This document shows positions 43,671 through 51,268 of a stretch of DNA of 64,000 nucleotides, piece by piece. A model generated the notes under the pieces. The model was not told where the DNA came from. It worked only from the letters and a program-made list of their open reading frames with translations, and did no database searches. Made by a program: the position numbers and the translations under genes. Origin of the DNA: Bin90 sp965214635 (GTDB lineage Bacteria > Chloroflexota > Dehalococcoidia > Lucifugimonadales > JADFKI01); contig OZ243964.1 of assembly GCA_965214635.1 (NCBI GenBank), positions 2,356,001 through 2,420,000 of the forward strand. Direction: 5' to 3'. Numbering within the stretch: position 1 is the stretch's first letter; every line of letters begins with the position of its first letter.

Positions 43671-44423
43671 ATGGCTGTTCCCTACCTATCCGTAATCATT
43701 CCCGCATACAACGAGGCTGCGCGAATCTCCGCAACGCTGGAATCGCTGGCGCGCTATCTCTCCGAGCAGCCATACGAATGGGAAGTAATCGTGGTGGATG
43801 ACGGCAGCGACGACGATACGGCAATGATTGCAGAGAGCTGGGCGGCGGCGCACGATGGCTTTCGTGTGGAGCGTGTGGTGCATGGTGGGAAAGGCTTCGC
43901 CGTGCGGCACGGGATGCTTGCGGCGTGCGGGGAATACCGCCTCATGTGCGACGCCGACCTTGCGATGCCGGTGGTGCATATCGCCGACTTCGTGGCACAA
44001 ATGCGGCGTGGGTACGATGTGGTGATAGGGTCGCGGCAGATAGCAGGCGCCAACCGCTACGGCGAATCGCAGTTTCGCCACATGCGGGGGCGAATATTCA
44101 ACAAGATGGTGCGGATTGCTCTGATTGGCGGCTTCGATGATACGCAGTGCGGATTCAAATGCTTCACCGCCGCCGCCGCTGCCACGCTTTTCGGGTTGCA
44201 GCGCACGCGTGGATGGGGTTTCGATGTGGAGCTGCTGTACATTGCTCGCAGGTGCGGCATGAGCATCCTCGAAATGCCGATAGACTGGTACCATGACGAA
44301 CAGAGCAAGATAAACGCCGCTACAACTTCCTTCGCCATGCTGTGGGACATGCTGGCGGTGCGCTGGCGTGCTGTTCGCGGCATGTACGACATCCCTCAGG
44401 GAAATCAGTGCGATATGCGATAA
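43671..44423 (+). CDS. family 2 glycosyltransferase (dolichyl-phosphate-glucose synthase-like)
   Basis: The 250-residue GT-A enzyme starts at ATG 43671 with LSVIIPAYNEAARISATLES and has VIVVDDGSDDDTAMIAE, RLMCDADLAMP with the D-x-D-like metal site, GSRQIAGANR and GFDDTQCGFKCFTAAAA. This set is typical for the DPG_synthase/DPM1-like subfamily, which transfers glucose or mannose to polyprenyl phosphate at the membrane. There is no C-terminal membrane helix. A polyprenyl-phosphate sugar of this kind is the donor expected for GT-C enzymes such as the one at 5349, although the genes are 36 kb apart. The longer open frame upstream overlaps lysC and is not needed. Confidence 0.88.
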   Translation: MAVPYLSVIIPAYNEAARISATLESLARYLSEQPYEWEVIVVDDGSDDDTAMIAESWAAAHDGFRVERVVHGGKGFAVRHGMLAACGEYRLMCDADLAMPVVHIADFVAQMRRGYDVVIGSRQIAGANRYGESQFRHMRGRIFNKMVRIALIGGFDDTQCGFKCFTAAAAATLFGLQRTRGWGFDVELLYIARRCGMSILEMPIDWYHDEQSKINAATTSFAMLWDMLAVRWRAVRGMYDIPQGNQCDMR

Positions 44424-44599
44424 CCCTGCCGGCATCGACGCTGTCTTTGCATTTGCGAAAAATACGCCTCAAACCCCTTTACTATATGCATGTGGAAAAT
44501 CTAATACTTTATTCAACATTTGAAAATTGCAGCAACCAACCAACGGACGCGCCCAGATGATACGGGCGCAGTGTACAGAGAACGAGGCAGGGCACGCCG

Positions 44600-45475
44600 A
44601 TGCAGACACTAATGAGCAGAGAGATGTCCGAGAAGAAGCGTTCACGCGCAAAGCGGGCCGTGCGGCTTGCGATGCGAAACCGGTGGGACGATGCGGTGGT
44701 GGTCAACCGCACAATCCTCAACGACTTTCCCGACGACTTGGAGGCGAACAACCGGCTGGGCAAAGCGCTCAGCGAGCTGGGGCGCAACCGCGAGGCTAAG
44801 CAGGCGTTCCAGCGGGCGCTGCAGGTCTCGCCGCACAACACCATCGCCCGCAAGAACCTAGACCGGCTCATGAGCTTGGGCGACCAAGAAACGGCACTCC
44901 CGACAAGTGCGGGCAAGCCGCAGCTCAAGGCGTTCATAGAGGAGGGCGGCAAGGCGGCGACCACCGCGCTGGTGAACCTCGCCACGCCGCAAGCCTTGCT
45001 CAAGCTTGCGCCCGGACGCCCCGTCAACCTCGCCACCGAGCAGGGACGCATCAAGGTAACCGACGCTGCCGGCGGCTATATCGGTAGCCTAGAGCCGAAG
45101 ATTGCGGCGCGGCTGATGCGGCTGATGCTCGGCGGGAACGAGTACCAAGCCACCGTTACGGGCGTCGGGTTTCAGGAACTGACCATCATCATTCGCGAGA
45201 CATACAAGCACCCGTCGCAGGTGGGTGTGGTGTCGTTCCCATCGCGCGGAAGCTCTGACTACCACGCCTATCTTGGCGATAGCCTGTTTGGCGAGGGCTT
45301 GCTCGCTGACGATGACGAAGCCGATGTGGTCAATGGGCTTGGCGGGCGCATCATCAAGGACTGGTCGGACGATGACACCGAGCCGGGCGACGATGAGGTG
45401 TTTGCCTCTTCGCCGATAATCAATCGCATCGTCAACAGTTCCGGCGACGAAGACGATGATGTGAACGGCTACTAA
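44600..45475 (+). CDS. TPR-containing protein of unknown function
   Basis: I do not recognise the family. The 291-residue protein starts with a very basic segment (SEKKRSRAKRAVRLAMRN), followed by one and a half TPR units (AVVVNRTILNDFPDDLEANN, LGKALSELGRNREAKQAFQRAL). The middle has a compact beta-rich region (GRIKVTDAAGGYIGSLEP, YQATVTGVGFQELTIIIRE). The tail is acidic (DDDEADVV ... DWSDDDTEPGDDE, then SSGDEDDDVNG). There is no signal peptide. Starts at 44600, 44612 and 44624 are all in frame without a decisive Shine-Dalgarno site. It is convergent with the next gene, only 13 bp away. The beta region may be a nucleic-acid-binding domain, but this is a guess. Confidence 0.7.
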   Translation: MQTLMSREMSEKKRSRAKRAVRLAMRNRWDDAVVVNRTILNDFPDDLEANNRLGKALSELGRNREAKQAFQRALQVSPHNTIARKNLDRLMSLGDQETALPTSAGKPQLKAFIEEGGKAATTALVNLATPQALLKLAPGRPVNLATEQGRIKVTDAAGGYIGSLEPKIAARLMRLMLGGNEYQATVTGVGFQELTIIIRETYKHPSQVGVVSFPSRGSSDYHAYLGDSLFGEGLLADDDEADVVNGLGGRIIKDWSDDDTEPGDDEVFASSPIINRIVNSSGDEDDDVNGY

Positions 45476-45488
45476 ACCGGCTTGGCGC

Positions 45489-46928
45489 TCAGCTGCGCGG
45501 CGAGTCTCGGAGCATGCGCTCGAGCACATTGGCGGTAATCGTGCCCACATGTGGGTTGACGCCAAGCGTGCCCGGGCTGCTGCCCACGCTGACGGAGTTG
45601 ATGGCTAGGCGCGCGGGGATGTGCCCGGGCGGGAAAGACAGCCCCTCAGTCCACCATATCGTGCCGGCGTTGAACACCCAGTTGCCGCGCTCGCACTGAT
45701 ACACCACACCCGCGTGCGCCGGTTCTTTCGGCTCTTTGTGCCCTTGAAACAGCTCGGCAGACGCCACCACCTCCAAGCCGGGAATGTCCGCCGGGCTGCC
45801 GTGGTATTCCCAGCCGATGATGGCGGGGATGCGGTCGCCCTGCTCCAAGCCGGTGCCCTCGTATATCCAGTGGGACGGGTTGGTTACCGCCCAGTCGCCG
45901 TAGCCGGGCCCATAGCTTGTAACGCCCATCAGCGCCGCCTCGCTGCCGTCGAACAGCCGCTTGCGTGAGAAGACGCGGCAGTCAGCGCCGCCTACCTCGC
46001 TTTCGTGGAACTCTATCTCCCAATAGACAGAGTTGCCGGAGAAGAAGGCGATGCTCATCCCGTCGTCGCGCGCCTTAACAACCTCGTCGAACATCTTGCG
46101 CGACCAGTATTCGTCGTGCCCGACAGAGAGGAACGCCTTGCAGCGTGCCAGCACCTCGGGGTCTAGATGCAAGTCGAGGTTGGAGCAGTATGCCACATCG
46201 TAGCCCTGCTGTTCCAGCCAGAACGCCATCGGGTGCTCCCACAAGAGGAACTCGCCGGAGCCGAGCGACAAGGGGGCGTCCATCACTTGGCAGTATTTGG
46301 CGTAGGGGCGGTCGAAGCTGACGCGCGTTTCCGTGCCCTGATACCACACATTCGGCGTGCCATCGGTGTACAGGGAGTCGTTGCCGGGCCACTTGTTATA
46401 CGCCTGCCAAGTGATGTCGCTAACTTGGCAGAGGATGTCGGCACTGCGGCGGGATTTTACAACGAAGATGATGTAGCTCTGCACGCCGTAATGCTCATCC
46501 ACACCCAGCTTGGCTAGATAGACGCCGCTGTGCCAGTCCTGCGGGATTGTGAGCGTGGCAGACACCTCCCACACGCATTCGCGCAGCCGCTGCGTGGACA
46601 TCATCGGCATAGGCTGCGGGCTTGCGTGGAATGCGCCTATGCGCCCCATGTGCCGAGCGCCCACGCCGCTGTACCAGCCCATGCGGTAGAAGTCTATGGT
46701 GAACCTGCCGGCGGGCTGCATGCTGACCATGAAGTCGATCGATTCGCCCGGATATGCGCTCGTGCAGGAAGCGTAGCCCTCTATGGCAGATGAGCGCAGA
46801 TGCCGCACGAGGGGAAACGATGCGAGCGTTACAGGGGCGTCGAAGCGCACATTGCGGAGCTGCCATTCGGGGTCGCCTAGCCTCCGGTTCTCTTGGACAG
46901 TGGGGTTGTCGGCTGCGGTCTGATGCAT
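45489..46928 (-). CDS. N,N-dimethylformamidase beta-subunit-like protein
   Basis: The 479-residue protein resembles the large subunit of N,N-dimethylformamidase, a mononuclear iron amidohydrolase. Recognisable parts are the beta-sandwich with YPGESIDFMVSMQPAGRFTIDFYRMGWYSG, then ILCQVSDITWQAYNKW, LEQQGYDVAYCSNLDLH, LSVGHDEYWSRKM and FFSGNSVYWEIEF, and late GNWVFNAGTIWWTEGL. Start ATG 46928 has AAAGGAA a few bases upstream; the frame is open to 46982 but without a better start. No signal peptide. The small alpha subunit of the known enzyme is not seen nearby. The substrate may be another amide. Confidence 0.8.
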   Translation of the reverse strand: MHQTAADNPTVQENRRLGDPEWQLRNVRFDAPVTLASFPLVRHLRSSAIEGYASCTSAYPGESIDFMVSMQPAGRFTIDFYRMGWYSGVGARHMGRIGAFHASPQPMPMMSTQRLRECVWEVSATLTIPQDWHSGVYLAKLGVDEHYGVQSYIIFVVKSRRSADILCQVSDITWQAYNKWPGNDSLYTDGTPNVWYQGTETRVSFDRPYAKYCQVMDAPLSLGSGEFLLWEHPMAFWLEQQGYDVAYCSNLDLHLDPEVLARCKAFLSVGHDEYWSRKMFDEVVKARDDGMSIAFFSGNSVYWEIEFHESEVGGADCRVFSRKRLFDGSEAALMGVTSYGPGYGDWAVTNPSHWIYEGTGLEQGDRIPAIIGWEYHGSPADIPGLEVVASAELFQGHKEPKEPAHAGVVYQCERGNWVFNAGTIWWTEGLSFPPGHIPARLAINSVSVGSSPGTLGVNPHVGTITANVLERMLRDSPRS

Positions 46929-47066
46929 TGCGATTCCTTTCGTAGGAAAGATAGGGTTGGCTGGACAAGCAAGCATCCTCAATTCACAAATTCACATTGC
47001 TGATTGGGAATACCCATAAATGGTTGGGCTTGCCGCTAGTTTTTACCATAATGTAACATAGCCAAA

Positions 47067-47094
47067 TTGACATCCTATGCCTCTGTGCTATACT
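47067..47094 (+). promoter_or_regulatory. sigma70 promoter for the ABC importer genes
   Basis: TTGACA (47067-47072) and TATACT (47089-47094) are 16 bp apart, about 70 bp before the binding-protein gene in the divergent gap. Confidence 0.7.
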
Positions 47095-47165
47095 GCTAGC
47101 GCACCTTCGTTGGTTAAGAAGATAGTAGATGATACAGGTTTGATGACGGATTAGGGAGAGAAGGT

Positions 47166-48971
47166 ATGAGAAGCAAGGTTTGGATTGTCGTCATAGGTCT
47201 TATGGCGGCGCTGGTATTATTAGCATTGGCGTGTGCGCCAGCGGTTGCGCCGCCGGCAGCGCCACAGCAGCCAGCGCCTGCCGCTGCACCCGCAGGTTCT
47301 GCGCCCGCACCCGCAGCTATGCCCGCGGCTCCACAGCAGCCGGCGCCCGCAGCTGCACCCGCAGCCGCGCCCGCTCCACAGCAGCAGTTTGTTCCCGTGC
47401 CGCCTACGGGCAGGACGGTGGCAACACCGGTTCGCCGCGAAGCCGCCCCGGATGCGATGGACACAGGCCCCAAGAGCGGGGGTGTCCTCCGCTGGACGCC
47501 CCAAGCCTCGGTGGCGAACCTCGACCCGACGAGGCAAACATCGTTCGTTACCCATTCCATCGTGTACCAGTGGTACGACTACCCGTTCGGCTGGAACATC
47601 GACCGCGTGGCGCAAGAGCAGATGGTGGATTCATGGTCGCTGAACGACGAAGCCACTGAATACACATTCACGCTGCGCGAAGGGCTGGAGTTCCACAATG
47701 GCAACTCGGTTACCAGCGAGGATGTTACGGCATCCATACTGCGCTGGAAGACCACGCCGGGCTTGCCGGGGACGCTATGGGACCTCGCAGAAGAGCCGAC
47801 CGTATCGGTTGTGGACGACCACACTTTCATGCTCTCGCCGGGCAAGCCGTTCGCGCTGTGGATTCCGTTCTGGACATCCCTGCCGACCTTTGTGATGCCC
47901 AAAGAGGTGGTCGAGCCGTTGGCTGTGTCGGACATCATGACCGACTACACTGGCTCGGGCCCGTTTAAGTATGTCGAGTGGATACCCGGCAACCGCGTGG
48001 TTCTGGACAGGAACGACGCATATGTGCCGCGCTCGGATGAGGCGAACGGGGATGCAGGTGCGCGCGTCGCCTATGTGGATAGGGTAATCAACCTCGAGGT
48101 GCCGGACGCCGCCACGAAGCTCGCCGCCTTGCAGACCAAGCAGACGGACTTCGCTGAGGGGCTGCCGAACGACTTCTTCGAGACGATAACGCAGTCCCCG
48201 GGCGTGAAGGCGCTGGTGATACCGCAGTGGGCGCGCCCGCAGCTTGCCACTAACAAGCGCAATCCGCCCCTGACGAACCCTAAAGCGCGCTTGGCAATTC
48301 AGGCAGCGACCGACCCCGAGAAGTACCTGCGTGCGGCATACGGCCCACCGGAGCTGTGGGACTTGGGCCCGTGCCTTTGGGCGTGTGGCGCGCAGTGGGG
48401 CAGCCTCATCGGCGAGAACGAGTACTACGAAGTGGACTTGGACAAGGCGCGTCAGCTTTGGAACGAGGCGGTTGCAGAGACAGGCTTCACGGGTAAGCTG
48501 GTGCTGCTGACCAACACGGACTACTCCGACTTCTACGCATCAGCGCTGATTACCCGAGAGATCCTAGAGTCGCTGGGCGCAGAAGTGGACTTCCAAGTTA
48601 CGGACTGGGCGACGGTGATTTCGACCAAAGAGGCAGCCAACGCCAGGGACACCGTGGAGGATGGTGACTGGCACTTCTACCACACTTGGGGCGGCCCGTT
48701 GGACCCGGTTACGGACTCTGCCATCAACCAAGCGTGGAACGGCGGCTACCACAACGAGAGGGTCATCCAACTTCGCGACGACTTCATCAACTCCACCTCG
48801 GTCGAAGAGGCGAAAGCCATCACCGAAGAGATACAGCGCATCTACTTCGAAGAGGATCCAGCGACGATAATGTACGGCTGGTTCAAGTTCGTGGTCGCGA
48901 TGCAAGAGGATGTGCAAGGCTATGTGCCGCACAAGCGCGTGATGATGGACGGGATGTGGCTGGACAGGTAG
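47166..48971 (+). CDS. extracellular solute-binding lipoprotein, family 5 (peptide/opine type)
   Basis: The 601-residue protein begins with a lipoprotein signal ending LLALACAP, then an Ala/Pro-rich linker of about 60 residues (PQQPAPAAAPAG type), then a family 5 binding domain. Typical segments are GGVLRWTPQASVANLDPTRQ, SWSLNDEATEYTFTLREGLEFHNG, TSEDVTASILRWK and TGSGPFKYVEWIPGNRVVLDRN. It captures peptides or similar ligands outside the membrane for the permeases downstream. Such long linkers are common in monoderm Chloroflexota-like lipoproteins. Ligand unknown. It is first in the operon. Confidence 0.92.
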   Translation: MRSKVWIVVIGLMAALVLLALACAPAVAPPAAPQQPAPAAAPAGSAPAPAAMPAAPQQPAPAAAPAAAPAPQQQFVPVPPTGRTVATPVRREAAPDAMDTGPKSGGVLRWTPQASVANLDPTRQTSFVTHSIVYQWYDYPFGWNIDRVAQEQMVDSWSLNDEATEYTFTLREGLEFHNGNSVTSEDVTASILRWKTTPGLPGTLWDLAEEPTVSVVDDHTFMLSPGKPFALWIPFWTSLPTFVMPKEVVEPLAVSDIMTDYTGSGPFKYVEWIPGNRVVLDRNDAYVPRSDEANGDAGARVAYVDRVINLEVPDAATKLAALQTKQTDFAEGLPNDFFETITQSPGVKALVIPQWARPQLATNKRNPPLTNPKARLAIQAATDPEKYLRAAYGPPELWDLGPCLWACGAQWGSLIGENEYYEVDLDKARQLWNEAVAETGFTGKLVLLTNTDYSDFYASALITREILESLGAEVDFQVTDWATVISTKEAANARDTVEDGDWHFYHTWGGPLDPVTDSAINQAWNGGYHNERVIQLRDDFINSTSVEEAKAITEEIQRIYFEEDPATIMYGWFKFVVAMQEDVQGYVPHKRVMMDGMWLDR

Positions 48972-49026
48972 AGCGTAGTTTGGCGTAAAACCGCTACGGC
49001 GACATCGTATATACTCTGAAAGAGAA

Positions 49027-49057
49027 GGGGATGCGGCAGCGTGTCTGTGGCATCCCC
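49027..49057 (+). terminator. hairpin between the binding protein and permease genes
   Basis: GGGGATGC (49027-49034) pairs with GCATCCCC (49050-49057). No T-run follows, so this is more likely a partial terminator or mRNA stabiliser that lets the binding protein be made in excess over the permeases, as in many ABC operons. Confidence 0.55.
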
Positions 49058-49212
49058 TCCGTGTAAGTCATACAGTCGTTTGCGGCGGCAGGATGAGACA
49101 ACGGCTTTCTTGCTTCTCCTGCTTCTCTGATTCTATGGGGGATGACTGCAAGACACTACGATCCTATTGATAGCCTGAATGGTCGACCGACCGACTAACT
49201 TGGAGAATGATA

Positions 49213-50154
49213 TTGGCTAGGTATACGGCGCAGCGGCTGTTGGCGATGTTTCCGGTGCTGCTGATTGTAGCGGTGGTCAGCTTTTCGCTGATACACATCA
49301 CGCCGGGGGATCCTGCTACTCTTATGGCGGGAGACCAAGCCACGCCCGACCAAGTCGCCGCCATACGCGCAGAGATGGGGCTGGACAAACCCATCTACGA
49401 GCAGCTCTACATATACTTTTTGGACATCTTGCGCGGGGATTTGGGAGAGTCCATATTCAGCAAGTTCAAGGTAACAACGCTGATAGCGCAGCGGCTGGAG
49501 CCTACGCTGTCGATAGCCCTGTTTTCGCAGGCGGTGTCGATTATCATCGCCATACCGCTGGGCATCTTGGCGGCGTGGAAGGCGAACACATGGATAGATC
49601 GCGTGGTGATGGTGATTGCGGTGATGGGGCTTGCCGTGCCCTCGTTCTGGCTGGGTGCAAATCTCATATGGGTGTTCGCCGTGCAGCTCAAGTGGTTTCC
49701 GGCGATAGGGTATGTGCCCATTACGGAGGGCATTCTGCCGTGGATACGGTCTATCACGCTGCCGTCGGTCGCCATCGGGTTCATATCGGCGGCGCTCATA
49801 GCGCGCATGACGCGCGCGAGTATGCTGGAAGTGCTGCGCGAGGACTATGTGCGGACGGCGCGCGCTAAGGGCGTAGCCGAGTATGGCGTGCTAATGCGCC
49901 ACGCCTTCAAGAACGCATCCATCCCGGTCGTAACCATAATCGGCATCGGGATTGCTGGGCTGGTATCCGGGCTGGTGGTAACCGAGGCGGTGTTCGCCAT
50001 ACCGGGCGTCGGGCGGCTCATCGTGGACGCTGTTACCCGCCGCGACTATCCGGTGATACAGGGCGTCATCCTCATGGTTACGGTGGTGTATGTGCTGATT
50101 AACTTGGTGGTCGACCTGATATACGGGTATCTAGACCCGCGCATACGGTATTAG
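49213..50154 (+). CDS. ABC transporter permease, DppB type
   Basis: A 313-residue inner-membrane permease with six helices. The start MARYTAQRLLAMFPVLLIVAV, the segment HITPGDPATLMAG and the coupling-helix EAA motif (EVLREDYVRTARAKGVAEYGVLMRHAFKNA) are those of dipeptide/oligopeptide DppB/OppB permeases. I prefer TTG 49213, with GGAGA (49202-49206) at good distance; ATG 49207 is almost on top of that site. It works with the binding protein upstream and the DppC-type permease downstream. Confidence 0.92.
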   Translation: MARYTAQRLLAMFPVLLIVAVVSFSLIHITPGDPATLMAGDQATPDQVAAIRAEMGLDKPIYEQLYIYFLDILRGDLGESIFSKFKVTTLIAQRLEPTLSIALFSQAVSIIIAIPLGILAAWKANTWIDRVVMVIAVMGLAVPSFWLGANLIWVFAVQLKWFPAIGYVPITEGILPWIRSITLPSVAIGFISAALIARMTRASMLEVLREDYVRTARAKGVAEYGVLMRHAFKNASIPVVTIIGIGIAGLVSGLVVTEAVFAIPGVGRLIVDAVTRRDYPVIQGVILMVTVVYVLINLVVDLIYGYLDPRIRY

Positions 50155-50262
50155 CGACGCAGTCAGTTCGCCCAATTTACGGGGCACGGGATACGGGGCA
50201 TAAGACAGGGCTTTCGCAAAGTGACGGGGCGGTGGGCAACGCAGGAACGGGGATGAGCAGGG

Positions 50263-51165
50263 ATGGCAGAGCAGACACATACGGATGTTGTAATTCCTAG
50301 CAGAGGGCTGCATGAGCGGCTGTGGCGACGGTTCGCAGACTTTCGGAGGCTGTTGCGCGGCAACCCGAACATGGCGCTGGGGCTTTTGATATTGAGCGCA
50401 GCGGTGCTGATGGCGGCATTTTCGCCGGTGATTGCGGGGAAAGATCCGCAGGCGCTAGATCCCGTAAATCGGCTGAAACCGCCCTCGTCGCAGGCATACT
50501 TCGGAACGGACAGCGTGGGGCGGGATGTGTTCGCACGGACGGTGTTCGGCAGCCGTCTTTCGCTTGCCATCGGGGCGTCCGTAACGGTGCTCACGATAAT
50601 CGCAGGCGTGGCTATCGGGATATTTTCGGGATACTACAAGCTGGCGGACAACATCATCATGCGGTTCATGGATGGGCTGATGGCGTTCCCGTCGTTCCTG
50701 CTCGCGATAGCGCTAGTGGCGCTGCTCGGCGCGAGCTTTCAGAATGTGGTGATAGCGCTGTCTGTGGTGGAGACGCCGCGCGTGGTGCGGATAGTGCGAG
50801 GCTCTGTGCTGAGCCTGCGCGAGCGGCAGTATGTCGAAGGGGCGCTTGCTGTGGGCGCGCGACCGCTACGGATTTTGTCCGTGCACATATTCCCGAACCT
50901 CATTGCGCCGCTGACGGTGCAAGCCACATTCGTGTTTGCGCTGGCGATACTGGTCGAGGCGGGGTTGAGCTTCTTGGGCGCAGGCGTGCCGCCGTACATC
51001 CCAAGCTGGGGGAATATGATGGGCGAGGCGAAGCTGTTCATGCAGCTGGCGGTGTGGACGATATTCTTCCCCGGGCTGTTCCTGTCGCTGACGGTGCTGG
51101 GGGCGAATCTCATAGGCGATGGCTTGCGGGACACGCTAGACCCGCGACTGCGACGGACGGGCTAG
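50263..51165 (+). CDS. ABC transporter permease, DppC type
   Basis: The 300-residue second permease has the DppC pattern: an N-terminal cytoplasmic part, LRGNPNMALGLLILSAAVLMA, then KPPSSQAYFGTDSVGRDVFAR. The EAA motif is SLRERQYVEGALAVGARPLRILSVHIFPN, and SFLGAGVPPYIPSWGNMM near the end is characteristic. It follows DppB by about 110 bp on the same strand. No DppD/DppF ATPase gene follows; the next gene is on the other strand, so the ATPases must be encoded elsewhere or shared with another importer. Confidence 0.92.
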   Translation: MAEQTHTDVVIPSRGLHERLWRRFADFRRLLRGNPNMALGLLILSAAVLMAAFSPVIAGKDPQALDPVNRLKPPSSQAYFGTDSVGRDVFARTVFGSRLSLAIGASVTVLTIIAGVAIGIFSGYYKLADNIIMRFMDGLMAFPSFLLAIALVALLGASFQNVVIALSVVETPRVVRIVRGSVLSLRERQYVEGALAVGARPLRILSVHIFPNLIAPLTVQATFVFALAILVEAGLSFLGAGVPPYIPSWGNMMGEAKLFMQLAVWTIFFPGLFLSLTVLGANLIGDGLRDTLDPRLRRTG

Positions 51166-51268
51166 CTCGGGGAGGCTACCTCTGGACGCAGAGCGCGCGA
51201 TGGGTGCAGCTGCGGAACTAGGTTGTTCCCGCTGCCGTGATGCGGCTTTCACTGCTCGGTGATACCGC

